Origin: Streptomyces sp. CG4
Lineage (GTDB): Bacteria > Actinomycetota > Actinomycetes > Streptomycetales > Streptomycetaceae
Assembly: GCF_041080655.1 (NCBI RefSeq)
Contig: NZ_CP163525.1
Coordinates: forward strand, 4,588,001-4,652,000
DNA: 64,000 nucleotides
Direction: 5' to 3'
Position 1 is the stretch's first letter. Every line of letters starts with the position of its first letter. Both the position numbers and the translations under genes were made by a program. The notes beneath the pieces are model-generated. The model ran no database searches. It saw only the letters and a program-made list of their open reading frames with translations, and was not told the DNA's origin. This document shows positions 14,955 to 23,965 of the stretch, in pieces.

Positions 14955-17627
14955 TCAGTCCTTACGGCCCTTGAGGCGCCGTACGTCGAAGGACCGGATG
15001 CCGCGTCCGTGGGTGGCGGCGTACAGCGTGCCGTCCGGGCCGAGGCGCAGCTGCATCACGGCCGTGGTGGGCAGGTCGTGCCCCAGGACCAGCCACTTCG
15101 TGGCGCCGGCGGGGCGGTAGAAGGTGGCCAGGTCGGTGCCGAGGGCGAGGCCGCCGTTCGGGAGGAGCTTGACCGTGTCGGCCGGGACGTCGGGCAGGTT
15201 GGCGGAGATGTCCGTCCAGTTCGCGCCGCCGTCCTTGGACTCGAAGACGTGGCCTACGCCCGCGCCGGGGCCCTCGGTCCACTTGCGGGAGAAGCCGTTG
15301 ACCGCGACGTAGACGTGCTGGGCGTTGGCCGGGTCGATCTCGAAGCCGGAGATGTAGCGGTTCGGGATGCTGCCGTCGACCGGGAGGCTGAGCTGGTGCC
15401 AGCCGGTGCCGTCGGCGTTGCCGACCGCGATGCCCCGGGTGAAGCCCTGGTTGTTGCAGGGCCCGCACCAGCCGACGTACACCGTGCCGCCGGAGGATGC
15501 CACGGCCGTGGCCACATGGCCCTCGCCGAGGTCGTAGGCGTTCGTCCACTCCTTGCCGGAGCGGATGGCGAAGCCCTTGGTGTTCACCCACACGTGCCGG
15601 CCGCCGGCGATCCAGGTGTGGGTGTCCTTGGCGTCGGCGGCGATCGGCGCGATGAAGCGGGCGCCCGCGCCGCCGAGGTCCTTGTCCGGCGGGGCGACCT
15701 CGTACTCGGTGGCCTTCGACGGGTCCGTTGACCAGGAACCGTCGTTGACACCGCAGTTCTGGGTGACCCACATGTCCAGGTAGACGTACTCGGCGGCGAT
15801 GTTGCAGCCGTTGGCGGGGTCGGTGATGGTGTCGCCGCCGTCACCGCCGAAGTTGGAGCCCATGACCTTGTCGTGGCCGCGCAGGATCGACTGGCCGTTG
15901 TCCTGGAGCCCGCCGGTCACCGAGACACCGCCATAGGTGAGGTCCTTGCCGACACCCACGGAGTAGTACTGCAGGGTGTCGAGGGTGCCGTCGCTCAGGG
16001 ACTGCCAGTCCTTGGCGTGGCCGCCGGAGTCGACGGCGCCGTTCAGCGGGCGCCGGTAGATGCCGCCGTCGTTGCCGACATACGCCCAGGTCTTGCCCTT
16101 ATAGCTGCCGACCGCGACCGCGTGCTGGTCGGAGTGGGTGGTGGGCGAGCAGTCGCCGGTCTGCTTGGCCGGGTCGTTGCTCCAGCAGGGGAAGGGGAAG
16201 TTCCAGTACGGGCCCGGAGTCGTCCAGCTCTGGCCGCCGTTCCTGGTCTCGAAGACCTCTTCCAGGCCGAGGTAGAGATGGTCGGCGTTGGCCGGGTCGA
16301 CCTGGAGGAACTGGTTGTACCAGGACTGGATGCCCGGCATGTAGCCCGCGGTCTGCAGCGCCGACCCCGACGCCTTCAGCTTGGTGTAGTCCGCGATCAG
16401 CGTCCACGGCCCGAACGGCGAGCCGCTCTTCGACACGTACACGCCCTTGAGCCCGCTGTCCGGGTTCGCTGCCATCTGCGCCGGGGACTGGTCGATGGCG
16501 TACAGGCGCGAGCCGTCGGCCGCCGAAGCGAACGTCATGTTGCCGACGTCGGCACTGCTGGTGGGCAGGTCACCGAGCCCGCTGACCGGCTTCCAGCTGC
16601 CGTCGTCCTGCTTGGCGTACAGCCCGTTGTAGGTGTCACCGCCGCGCCAGCCGACCGCGAGAAGGACCTTGTTCGGGTCCTTGGGGTCGACGGCGATGTC
16701 GTTGGCGATGTTCTTGTACGGCGCGCTCGGGTCCTCCGCCTTCGAACCGCCCGGCAGATAGTCCGGGTTGGGGGCGAACTCGTGCGTCCACGGGCCGGAC
16801 AGGGTGGTCGTGGAGTGCGACCAGACACCGGTGCTGGTCGCCGCCCAGACCTTGGTGCCGGCGAAGCGCAGGGCATGGATGACGGTGCTCTCCAGTTCGG
16901 CGCCGCCGACGCGGTCGCCGGGCTGGAACTGCCCGTGGCGTGGGTCCTTGAGGACGTAGACACCCGTACCGACGAAGGACGTCGCCCCGGTGTTGGACTC
17001 GCCCGTGGCGTACCAGAGCCGCTTCTGGCCGTCGAGGGAGAGGGTGCCGGTCGACAGGGACGGCAGCTTGTCGGAGATCGGCTTCCAGTGCCCGCCGCCG
17101 GTCGTCGAGCGGAAGACACCGCCGTTGGCTCCGCCCGCGTACACATAGCCCTGGTCGTCGGCGGCGATCCCGGTGATCCGGCCGGTCACGTCGCCCGCGC
17201 CGGCACTGGAGTTGGAGTTCACGTCGCGGTAGCGGGGATCGTCGGCGTTGTACACCTTCTTCGTGACGTGGTCCCAGCCGCCGCTCGTGTGCCGCATCGA
17301 CTGCAGCTGCTGCCAGGCCGCCCCGTAGGCGCCGGGCGCGACCACACCGGGCGCGGTGCGCGCCTCGGTGAACTGGGCCGTCGACTCGGCGGAGTTCTCC
17401 GCCTCGTCGGCACCGCCGTCGTCACCCTCCGCGGCGAACGGGGACATTCCGTGGCCCGCGTGCACCGCCTTGATGTGCTGCCGGCCGATGGCGGCCTGGT
17501 GGCGCGCCTGCCAGGGCCGGGTTCTGGTGTCATGCGACGCCGCGAACGACTGAGTGCTTACCAGTCCGAACGCGGCGGCCACGACGGTGCAGGTTATGAA
17601 CCGTCGCTGGTGCCTTGGGGGCAACAT
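14955..17627 (-). CDS. Large secreted BNR-repeat (sortilin/xyloglucanase-like propeller) protein
   Basis: An 890-residue exported protein. ATG 17627 has GGGAGGAGAGG directly upstream; the frame stays open above it but without a start signal. The signal peptide is R-R-F-I-T-C-T-V-V-A-A-A-F-G-L-V-S-T-Q-S. Residues about 30-130 form an Ala/Glu/His-rich region, possibly a propeptide. The rest shows propeller blades of BNR type (G-G-V-F-R-S-T-T-G-G-G-H-W, E-T-R-N-G-G-Q-S-W-T-T-P-G, E-S-K-D-G-G-A-N-W-T-D-I-S) with W-Y-A-T-G-E and G-N-D-G-G-I-Y-R blocks, as in GH74 xyloglucanases and VPS10-type proteins. Catalytic Asp residues of GH74 cannot be placed with confidence, so the enzymatic function is open. 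It is convergent with the other BNR protein. Confidence 0.75.
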   Translation of the reverse strand: MLPPRHQRRFITCTVVAAAFGLVSTQSFAASHDTRTRPWQARHQAAIGRQHIKAVHAGHGMSPFAAEGDDGGADEAENSAESTAQFTEARTAPGVVAPGAYGAAWQQLQSMRHTSGGWDHVTKKVYNADDPRYRDVNSNSSAGAGDVTGRITGIAADDQGYVYAGGANGGVFRSTTGGGHWKPISDKLPSLSTGTLSLDGQKRLWYATGESNTGATSFVGTGVYVLKDPRHGQFQPGDRVGGAELESTVIHALRFAGTKVWAATSTGVWSHSTTTLSGPWTHEFAPNPDYLPGGSKAEDPSAPYKNIANDIAVDPKDPNKVLLAVGWRGGDTYNGLYAKQDDGSWKPVSGLGDLPTSSADVGNMTFASAADGSRLYAIDQSPAQMAANPDSGLKGVYVSKSGSPFGPWTLIADYTKLKASGSALQTAGYMPGIQSWYNQFLQVDPANADHLYLGLEEVFETRNGGQSWTTPGPYWNFPFPCWSNDPAKQTGDCSPTTHSDQHAVAVGSYKGKTWAYVGNDGGIYRRPLNGAVDSGGHAKDWQSLSDGTLDTLQYYSVGVGKDLTYGGVSVTGGLQDNGQSILRGHDKVMGSNFGGDGGDTITDPANGCNIAAEYVYLDMWVTQNCGVNDGSWSTDPSKATEYEVAPPDKDLGGAGARFIAPIAADAKDTHTWIAGGRHVWVNTKGFAIRSGKEWTNAYDLGEGHVATAVASSGGTVYVGWCGPCNNQGFTRGIAVGNADGTGWHQLSLPVDGSIPNRYISGFEIDPANAQHVYVAVNGFSRKWTEGPGAGVGHVFESKDGGANWTDISANLPDVPADTVKLLPNGGLALGTDLATFYRPAGATKWLVLGHDLPTTAVMQLRLGPDGTLYAATHGRGIRSFDVRRLKGRKD

Positions 17628-17756
17628 GCCTCTCCTCCCTGCGCCAGACGTATGGGGGTGTCCCGACGCAGGAGGGATCTTGGCGTGACCACAACAGTCA
17701 CACAAAGGGTGCACAGGAAAAATGGGTGGGTGTTTACCTCACGGCACACATCAACC

Positions 17757-17770
17757 CGAACTTCCGTTCG
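17757..17770. promoter_or_regulatory. Inverted repeat upstream of the large BNR gene
   Basis: CGAAC-TTCC-GTTCG, a perfect 5-bp inverted repeat in the 260-bp gap between the BNR gene and the MFS gene, 130 bp from the BNR start. Possible operator; nothing else recognised in this gap. Confidence 0.25.
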
Positions 17771-17887
17771 CCGCGGGCGTTCAGGAGGGCCGGCCGCTGA
17801 TCACCGGAGGATCCGGTGCGGCGGGGCCGCCTGGGGAACCGGCGCTCGCGGTGTGACTGTGGCCGCCGCGCTCGCCGGCCGGCACGG

Positions 17888-19087
17888 TCACTCGCTGACC
17901 TGCCGGGAGCGGCGCAGGAGAGGCAGAGCGGCAGCCAGGGCGAGGGCGGCCGCGCCGGACGCCAGAAGCGGGACGTGCCCGTCGGCGCCCCAGGCGAGTC
18001 CGGCCCACAGGCCGGCGAGGAGGATCGCGGCGCCGGTGGCGCCCTGGTAGAGGCCCTGGGCGGTGCCCTGTTGGCGGTCGGGGACGAGGGTGGAGATCCA
18101 GGCTTTGCCCACTCCGTCGGTGCAGGCGGCGAATCCGCCGTACAGGGGCAGGACGACGAAGACCAGCCAAGGCGCATGTGCATGGATGAGGCCGAGGCCG
18201 AGGTAGCCGACGGCGAAGAAGGCGAGGCCCGTTGCGAACACGAGGGGGCGGGACAGTCGGTCGGACAGGGCTCCGGCGGGGTAGGACAGGGCGGCGTAGG
18301 CGAGGTTGTAGACCGCGTAGGCCGCGACGACCCCGGCCGTGGACAGGCCCAGCTCGTGGGCGCACAGAAGGAGCAGCGCGTCGGGGAAGTTGATCAGGTT
18401 GAAGGCGGTCAGCGCGGCCAGGACGCGCCAGTACGGGCGGGGCAGGGATCGCCACGGAGTTCGTACGGCCTTCGCCTCATCGACGCCGCCCCGGGCGGGG
18501 TCGCGGACAGCCGCGACCAAGGCGACCGAGGCGACGGCCGGGATCACCGCGACCCAGAACAGCGGCCGCAGACGGTGGTCGAGGCCCTCGTACAGCGCGA
18601 GACCCGTCAGCGGGCCGACCACGGCTCCGGCGGTGTCGGCCGCCCGGTGCAGCCCGAACACCCTGCCGCGCTGCCCGTTCGGAACGCCGTCGACGAGGAG
18701 GGCGTCGCGCGGTGCGCCCCGCATGCCCTTGCCGAGCCGGTCGACCACGCGTGCCACCAGCACCAGGGGCCACACCGTGGCGAGGGCGACGAGCAGCTTG
18801 CCGACCGCGGCCAGACCGTATCCGGTGGCGATGAGCGGGCGGCGGGCGAACCGGTCGGCCAGACGTCCTGCGGCGACCTTGGTGAGGGACGCCGCCCCTT
18901 CAGCCAGCCCCTCGATGGCACCGACCACGGCGGGCGGCGCGCCGAGCGTCACCGTCAGGAAGATCGGCAGGATCGGGTAGAGGAGTTCGCTGGCGGCATC
19001 CTGGAGGAAGGACACCCCGCACAGCACTTTGACGTTGCGGGTCAGCCAGGACGGGCCTTGCGGTGTCCGCGTGGTCGGCGCGGTCAC
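17888..19087 (-). CDS. MFS transporter
   Basis: A 399-residue integral membrane protein with about 12 hydrophobic helices. It carries the MFS loop 2-3 signature in the form G-R-L-A-D-R-F-A-R-R-P-L and a second one, G-A-L-S-D-R-L-S-R-P-L. A conserved R-V-V-D-R-L-G-K-G-M-R-G-A-P-R-D-A-L between helices is typical of the drug/solute exporters close to the YfcJ/UMF groups. GTG 19087 is chosen from GGAG about ten bases upstream and because the protein then starts just before the first helix. Substrate unknown. It has no coupled neighbour. Confidence 0.85.
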   Translation of the reverse strand: MTAPTTRTPQGPSWLTRNVKVLCGVSFLQDAASELLYPILPIFLTVTLGAPPAVVGAIEGLAEGAASLTKVAAGRLADRFARRPLIATGYGLAAVGKLLVALATVWPLVLVARVVDRLGKGMRGAPRDALLVDGVPNGQRGRVFGLHRAADTAGAVVGPLTGLALYEGLDHRLRPLFWVAVIPAVASVALVAAVRDPARGGVDEAKAVRTPWRSLPRPYWRVLAALTAFNLINFPDALLLLCAHELGLSTAGVVAAYAVYNLAYAALSYPAGALSDRLSRPLVFATGLAFFAVGYLGLGLIHAHAPWLVFVVLPLYGGFAACTDGVGKAWISTLVPDRQQGTAQGLYQGATGAAILLAGLWAGLAWGADGHVPLLASGAAALALAAALPLLRRSRQVSE

Positions 19088-19299
19088 GGGCGGGTCTCCG
19101 GCCGTCGGCAGCCCCCGCAGGACGCCCGGTGCTCGCACCTCACGGCGCCGCCGCCGCACCGTGCGCGCGAACCGGAAGAGGCGACAGGGGAGCAGAACGA
19201 CGGCCGGCACCGCGAACGTGCGCGGCGCCGGGCCGCCTGAGGCGTCCTGCCGGCGGCGCGGGCAGGCAAGCACGGGTCGTCGTCGATGACTGCCATGGC

Positions 19300-19337
19300 G
19301 GTTTCGCCACATGGCGCGCAGCCCGTGTGGCGAAACC
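19300..19337 (-). terminator. Intrinsic terminator of the small secreted protein gene
   Basis: A perfect 12-bp stem (19300-19311 with 19326-19337) with a 14-nt loop, 21 bp beyond the stop codon at 19359. Confidence 0.7.
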
Positions 19338-19358
19338 CAGACATCGTGGGTGGTGAGG

Positions 19359-19766
19359 TCAGCGGACGTTGACCGTGAACACGGGGGACACCGCACCACC
19401 GCCGACCACGCGGAATTGCTTCTTGCCCTTGAAGCTCAGCTTGTCCCGCATTGCGTACGACGTTGCGTATGAGCCGTCCTGGGCGACGGTGGTGGCGTTC
19501 GGCAAGCTGACCCACTTGGCGCCCTGCTTGTTCTGGAGCGTCACCTTGGTGGCGGGCTTCAGGCCGGTCGACTTGCCAGTGATCATGAACGCCTCCCTTT
19601 CCTGGACGCTGCTGACGCTGGGCTTGGCGGTCAGTGTCGCCTTTGGCGTTACGGCACTGGCCGTCTGCGTGGTGGCCAGGGGGGCTCCGACTGCGGCGGT
19701 GGCACCCCCCGTCAGGAGAATGACGCCGAGAGTGCTTGCAGCGGCAAGACGGTACGCGCGGTTCAT
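19359..19766 (-). CDS. Small secreted beta-sandwich protein
   Basis: A 135-residue protein with a clear signal peptide (residues 1-28, L-A-A-A-S-T-L-G-V-I-L-L-T-G-G-A-T-A-A-V-G-A). The mature part reads like a single Ig-like domain of the type found in actinomycete surface proteins: F-M-I-T-G-K-S-T-G-L-K-P-A-T-K-V-T-L-Q, a W-V-S-L-P turn, and D-G-S-Y-A-T-S. ATG 19766 has GGGAAA upstream. It has no cysteines or catalytic motif. No function known. Confidence 0.7.
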   Translation of the reverse strand: MNRAYRLAAASTLGVILLTGGATAAVGAPLATTQTASAVTPKATLTAKPSVSSVQEREAFMITGKSTGLKPATKVTLQNKQGAKWVSLPNATTVAQDGSYATSYAMRDKLSFKGKKQFRVVGGGAVSPVFTVNVR

Positions 19767-20128
19767 CGTGATTTCCCATCCAGTGCTTGGCGTTGAGGTG
19801 TTTCCTCGACGACAACAACGCCGGGCACGGCCGGTCAGTAGCTGAGCCGTACGAATGGTTCCCACACAATGCCGCCGGCGGCGGCCTGTCCTGAGGCGGA
19901 GGCCTGGGCGACGGTGCGCCCGCCGTCCATGCGTGGGCATGGAGTCCCGCACCGGCCAACGCCACCCCTTCCCAGCAACCCGAACCACAGATGCCGTCGG
20001 ACGCCTCGGCTCCGATGACTCCCGCGACCCTCCGGAGTCGCCCAGAGTTTGTGAGCGGACGGTGCGGCATCAGCCTCGGCCGAAGCGCGGGCAGCGAAGC
20101 CGACTCCGGGAGGTTCTCGGTGGGGCCT
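19767..20128. other. Intergenic stretch without a recognisable gene
   Basis: 362 bp between the small secreted protein and the ketosynthase gene. I see no frame with a ribosome binding site and no obvious remnant. It should hold the promoter of the secreted-protein gene and the 3' untranslated region of the KS-ACP-C operon. Confidence 0.4.
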
Positions 20129-21370
20129 TCACGATTCCGGAGAGCGCCGGAAGGCCAGGACCGTGTTGTGGCCGCCGAAGCCGAAGGCGTGGCTGACGGC
20201 GGCGTCCACCCGCTGCTCGCGGGCGGTCTTCGTCACCAGGTCCAGGGGCGGGATGTCGGGGTCGACGGCGTCCAGGTTGGCCGTCGGGGGGATCAGCTGG
20301 TGCTGGAGGGTCAGGACGGTGAGGGCCGCTTCGATGGCTCCGCTGGCGCCGAAGGTGTGGCCCAGGGCGCCCTTGGGGGAGGTCACGGCGGGGGCGTGGG
20401 GGAAGACACGGGCGATCAGAAGGCCCTCGATGGCGTCGCCGCGAAGGGTGGCGGTGCCGTGGGCGTTGATGTGGTCGATGTCGTGGGGCGCGAGACCCCC
20501 CTCCTGCAGGGCGGTGGTCAACGCCGCCTCGGCAACGCGGTGTTCGGGGTGCGGGGCCGTGACGTGGAGGGCGTCGCAGGTAGAGGCGCAGCCGGCCAGG
20601 GTCGCGCGCGGGGTGGCACCACGGCGCAGGGCATCGGCCGTGCGCTCCAGGACCAGTACCGCGGCGCCTTCGCCGAGGACGAAGCCGTCGCGGCCGGCGT
20701 CGAACGGGCGTGAGGCCGCGGCCGGGTCGTCGCGGCGGCGGGAGAGGGCACCCATACGGTGGAAGGCGGAGGCGAGCAGGGGGGTGGTGGCGGAGTCCGT
20801 ACCGCCTGTGATCGCCACGTCACAGGCGCCGGAGGCGAGCAGGTCCCGGCCCAGGGCGATCGCGTGGGCGCCAGAGGCACAGGCGGAGGAGACGCCCAGG
20901 CTGGCGCCCCGTGCCTCCAGGGCCATGGACACCTCGGCGGCGGGCATGTTGAAGAGCACTTTCGGGACGAGGGTGGGCGGGACCGTGTCAGGGCCTTCCC
21001 GGAGCAGGTCGTGGTGGGCGTCCTCGCCGGAGCGACGGCCGCTCCAGCAGGTGCCGATGATCACGGCCACCCGGGTGCCGTCCCAGGTCGTGGGGTCCAG
21101 GTCCGCGTCGCGTACGGCCTCGCGGGCGGCAGCGACGGCGAGTTGGGTGCAGCGGTCCGTCCGCCAGAGTGCACGGTCGCCGAGGTGTGTCTCGGGGCGG
21201 AAGTCCGGTACGCGGCAGGAGAAGTCGACGGGCAGGCCGGCGAGGGCCGGATCGGGTGCGGCCGTCGAGGTTCCGGCGAGGACGCCCCGCCAGGTGGCCT
21301 CCGCGGCGGTTCCGGCGGGGGTGAGCATGCCGAGGCCGGTCACGGAGACGGCGGCGCGGGTCATCGGCAT
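20129..21370 (-). CDS. Beta-ketoacyl synthase (KAS II/FabF-like)
   Basis: A 413-residue condensing enzyme joining an acyl thioester to a malonyl-type extender on an acyl carrier protein. The complete active-site triad is visible: Cys in S-S-A-C-A-S-G (near 165), His in N-A-H-G-T-A-T (near 305) and His in G-A-L-G-H-T-F-G-A-S-G (near 341), with C-terminal F-G-F-G-G-H-N. It is the last gene of a three-gene operon; its start overlaps the ACP stop. ATG 21364 forms an ATGA overlap and ATG 21370 has AGGA five bases upstream; either could be used. It is unlikely to be the housekeeping FabF because it sits with a condensation-domain protein rather than fabD/fabH. Confidence 0.92.
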   Translation of the reverse strand: MPMTRAAVSVTGLGMLTPAGTAAEATWRGVLAGTSTAAPDPALAGLPVDFSCRVPDFRPETHLGDRALWRTDRCTQLAVAAAREAVRDADLDPTTWDGTRVAVIIGTCWSGRRSGEDAHHDLLREGPDTVPPTLVPKVLFNMPAAEVSMALEARGASLGVSSACASGAHAIALGRDLLASGACDVAITGGTDSATTPLLASAFHRMGALSRRRDDPAAASRPFDAGRDGFVLGEGAAVLVLERTADALRRGATPRATLAGCASTCDALHVTAPHPEHRVAEAALTTALQEGGLAPHDIDHINAHGTATLRGDAIEGLLIARVFPHAPAVTSPKGALGHTFGASGAIEAALTVLTLQHQLIPPTANLDAVDPDIPPLDLVTKTAREQRVDAAVSHAFGFGGHNTVLAFRRSPES

Positions 21371-21609
21371 CCGGTCCTCGCCTCGGCCAGGGCGAGCAGT
21401 TCCCCGAGCGTGTTCCAGGTGGTCACCTCGTCCTCGCCGATCCGGATGCCCAGGTCCCGGTTGACGGTGTAGATCAGCTCGACGACGTCCAGCGACTCAA
21501 GGCCCAGCTCGGCCAACGGCTGTTCCGGCCGGAGCGCTTGGGGGAGCACTTCGAACTTGCCCGTGAGGGCGGCCGTCACGGTCTCCCGTGCGGAGGCTGT
21601 CGAGGTCAT
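21361..21609 (-). CDS. Acyl carrier protein
   Basis: An 82-residue carrier. The phosphopantetheine serine is in L-G-L-E-S-L-D-V-V-E-L (near residue 39), and the four-helix pattern is complete. ATG 21609 overlaps the stop of the condensation-domain gene (ATGA) and has GGGAGGAA upstream. Its dedicated ketosynthase follows. It probably carries the acyl chain shared by the ketosynthase and the condensation-like enzyme. Confidence 0.92.
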   Translation of the reverse strand: MTSTASARETVTAALTGKFEVLPQALRPEQPLAELGLESLDVVELIYTVNRDLGIRIGEDEVTTWNTLGELLALAEARTGCR

Positions 21610-23051
21610 GGTGTTCCTCCCATTGTCCTTGGGCTGCGGTCGAATGTGTGGTCGCCGGTCTTCGCCACGCAGTGGAGCACGCCCCGCAGCCGGTCGAAGA
21701 AGTCGGCGATGCCGGTTTCCGCGGACTCGGTTCCGGGATACCGTGCGGTCAGCCACAGGCCGTCGTGGGTGCGGTGGACCCAGATGTTCACCTTGCTGCC
21801 GCGGGTTCTCATCCGGACCACGGTCCGGGCGTTCCACTCGGGCCATTGCCGCACGCCCGGGATCACGCGAGTGTCGATGAAGGAGACGAACGGGAACACC
21901 TCGGGCATCCGGCGCTCCAGTTCCTCGCTGATCCCGAGGATCTCGGCGATCCTCACGATCGGTACGCGGCCGGAGCGCAGGGCCGTCCCCAGGGAGTGGT
22001 GCGCGCCGGGTACCAGTTCACGGAAGCTGCCCGCCGTGCCGAGGCTGATCTCGACCGGGGCGAGCCCGACGTACCACCCCATCGAGTGCAGCAGCTCCGG
22101 CCGGGAGCGGGTGTGCACCGGCATCACCGTCCGGTAGACGGGCTCGCCCGTGATGTCGTACGAGACAGCGGCCAGGCCCGCGAACAGACCGGCGAGGAAA
22201 CCGCCGTGCGCCAAGTGGCAGACCTCCTCGACCGCGTCGGCCTCGGCGGCGTCCAGCAGCCGTACGTCCAACTTGGCATGCGTCAGCAGTTCACCGTCGG
22301 CGACACCGAGGTCGAGCGGGAAGCGGAACAGCCGGTCTCCGCCACCTTCCAGGAATCGGCTCCAGTGCCCCACGGCCGGATGGCCGGCGCCGATCCGCCG
22401 GGCAGCGGCACGCTCGTCCAGGCCGAAGTCCACATAGCTGCCGGCCGGAGGGAGGGCGGTCGGCCGTCCCCCGGCGAGGGCGGCGCCGTACAGGTGCTGC
22501 CATTCGGCGACGGCCGTCATGACCGAGTAGCCGTCGGCGTGGGCGTGGTCCATGGCCACGAACACCGTGGTGGAATCGTCCCGTTCGACGGTCTCCACCA
22601 CGTGACTGGGTCTGCGGAACGCGCCGACGGCCGCGTCGATGCGGACCTGGAGGCGGCCGGGAATGTCGTCCCCGTCGGAGAGCTTCCCCACCACCGTGTC
22701 CCGCACGGACACCGTGGCGGGTGGGATCGAGAAGCGCTCCACCCCGGTGACCGCCATGCGGAAAGCGCTGCGCAGCGTGTCATGGCGTACGACCCAGGCT
22801 CGCAGCGTCTCACGGAACGCCTCGGCGTCCAGCGGGCCGGGAAGCTCGAAGCCGAACCCGATCCACGGCGGGACCCCCAAGCCCCGCTCGGTGAGCTTGG
22901 AGACGGATTTCAGGTGCCATTCCTGGTTGTACGACGCCGGCACGGCCTCCCCGGCCGCCCGCGCCGCCTCATGGAAGGGGCTCTCGTCCAGCCGCCATTC
23001 CCTGAGCAGCCCGGGCCGCACACGGCACTCCGACAGCGTGGCGATCAGCAC
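21606..23051 (-). CDS. Stand-alone condensation-domain protein
   Basis: A 481-residue member of the NRPS condensation/acyltransferase (CoA-dependent acyltransferase) superfamily. The active-site motif H-H-x3-D-G appears as D-H-A-H-A-D-G, so the second, catalytic His and the structural Asp remain while the first His is Asp, as in several acyltransferase-like members. N-terminal E-W-H-L-K and D-T-L-R-S-A-F-R blocks and the C-terminal S-F-I-D-T-R and G-S-K-V-N-I-W-V blocks fit the two-lobed fold. There are no adenylation or carrier domains, so it probably moves an acyl or aminoacyl group from the ACP encoded next. First gene of a coupled operon. GTG 23051 follows a G-rich stretch. Confidence 0.85.
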   Translation of the reverse strand: MLIATLSECRVRPGLLREWRLDESPFHEAARAAGEAVPASYNQEWHLKSVSKLTERGLGVPPWIGFGFELPGPLDAEAFRETLRAWVVRHDTLRSAFRMAVTGVERFSIPPATVSVRDTVVGKLSDGDDIPGRLQVRIDAAVGAFRRPSHVVETVERDDSTTVFVAMDHAHADGYSVMTAVAEWQHLYGAALAGGRPTALPPAGSYVDFGLDERAAARRIGAGHPAVGHWSRFLEGGGDRLFRFPLDLGVADGELLTHAKLDVRLLDAAEADAVEEVCHLAHGGFLAGLFAGLAAVSYDITGEPVYRTVMPVHTRSRPELLHSMGWYVGLAPVEISLGTAGSFRELVPGAHHSLGTALRSGRVPIVRIAEILGISEELERRMPEVFPFVSFIDTRVIPGVRQWPEWNARTVVRMRTRGSKVNIWVHRTHDGLWLTARYPGTESAETGIADFFDRLRGVLHCVAKTGDHTFDRSPRTMGGTP

Positions 23052-23160
23052 CCGTACCCCCCGGCCCGAGTACGCTCCACGCCCACCCGACCTCTCTCGA
23101 ACTTCGCATCACCGCTCTGCCTGCCCGAGCACGGACGGCCCCACGCCTGCCGGGCGCATC

Positions 23161-23496
23161 TCATACACAAAGGGGTGAGTCGACCACACAAAGGGATGAG
23201 TCGACCTCGAAGACAACCGAGGCGGCGGCGAGCCACCATGCCTGGCCGGTGGCGCGGAACATCCAGGCCGGCCCCGCCAACAGCATGGGCATGCCGATCA
23301 CCAGGGGAACGGTCGCGCGCTTGGGCGGCACGTCGAACCGGAGTGCCACGCCGGTGCGCTGCCTCCAGGATCGGGCGGCGACCGCGAACAACGCCAGGTA
23401 CGCCACGGTGATGATCAGCGGCACTGCCGTCCAAGCCGCCTTCGGCAGCAGCCACCGGACCGGTAGCGGTCGGGGAGGCACGGTGGTCCAGGGCAC
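23161..23496 (-). CDS. Small membrane protein
   Basis: A 111-residue protein with three probable membrane helices (P-L-I-I-T-V-A-Y-L-A-L-F-A-V-A-A; V-P-L-V-I-G-M-P-M-L-L-A-G-P-A-W-M; A-W-W-L-A-A-A-S-V-V-F). GTG 23496 has AGGCGGAA upstream; the frame is open further up but without hydrophobic or family features. The last 14 residues are two copies of V-D-S-(S/P)-L-C-V, encoded by a 21-bp tandem repeat, which suggests the original C-terminus was altered. No family recognised. Confidence 0.55.
   Translation of the reverse strand: MPWTTVPPRPLPVRWLLPKAAWTAVPLIITVAYLALFAVAARSWRQRTGVALRFDVPPKRATVPLVIGMPMLLAGPAWMFRATGQAWWLAAASVVFEVDSSLCVVDSPLCV
23165..23206. repeat. 21-bp tandem repeat at a gene 3' end
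   Basis: Two 21-bp units (23165-23185 and 23186-23206) differ at one base. They overlap the 3' end of the small membrane-protein gene and duplicate seven residues. Confidence 0.8.
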
Positions 23497-23683
23497 GCGA
23501 TTCCGCCTGGGCGGCGTAGAACCTGTGGGCGGCCGCCCTCCACGCGCGCGCCGACGCGCCCCCGGTCCCCGGTTCCCGATCCCCGGTCGACGGCGTGGGC
23601 GGCGCGGGTGGCGGAGAACAGTGAGCCGGGGCGCGACCGCAGGGTGCGCGACGGATCCGGAGGGCGGCCCGGCGAGGCGTGTA

Positions 23684-23893
23684 CTAACGCTTCGCCCGCG
23701 GCCCGGCCGCCTGCTGACGAGCGGGGCGGGCGGGGCCAGTGGGACCGGCGGGGCGAGCGAAAGTCCTGCACTCGGGGTTCCGGCACGGCCCGGGCCCCCA
23801 TACCGGCACCCAGACGCCCAGAGTCTTGTGCCGCCGGACGACCGCCTCCACGGGCTGCCCGCAGACAGGGCAGAGGTGTTCTTCACCGTCCAT
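23684..23893 (-). CDS. Small zinc-ribbon protein
   Basis: A 69-residue protein with two Cys pairs, C-P-V-C-G near residue 8 and C-R-N-P-E-C near residue 37, forming a likely zinc ribbon, and a Pro/Arg/Ala-rich tail. ATG 23893 follows GAAGG. The family appears across Streptomyces as a short hypothetical; the zinc site is the only functional clue. Confidence 0.65.
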   Translation of the reverse strand: MDGEEHLCPVCGQPVEAVVRRHKTLGVWVPVWGPGPCRNPECRTFARPAGPTGPARPARQQAAGPRAKR

Positions 23894-23965
23894 GCCTTCA
23901 GGTTAGGGTCGACCGGCTCGCCGCGCTCCTTGTACAGCCTCTTACGCAAGGGACTTCAAGGGCTC

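Noticed and set aside
15873..18050. A 725-codon plus-strand frame opposite the large BNR gene
   Set aside because: Arg/Ala/Gly-rich without motifs, and the minus strand has a signal peptide, ribosome binding site and BNR motifs.
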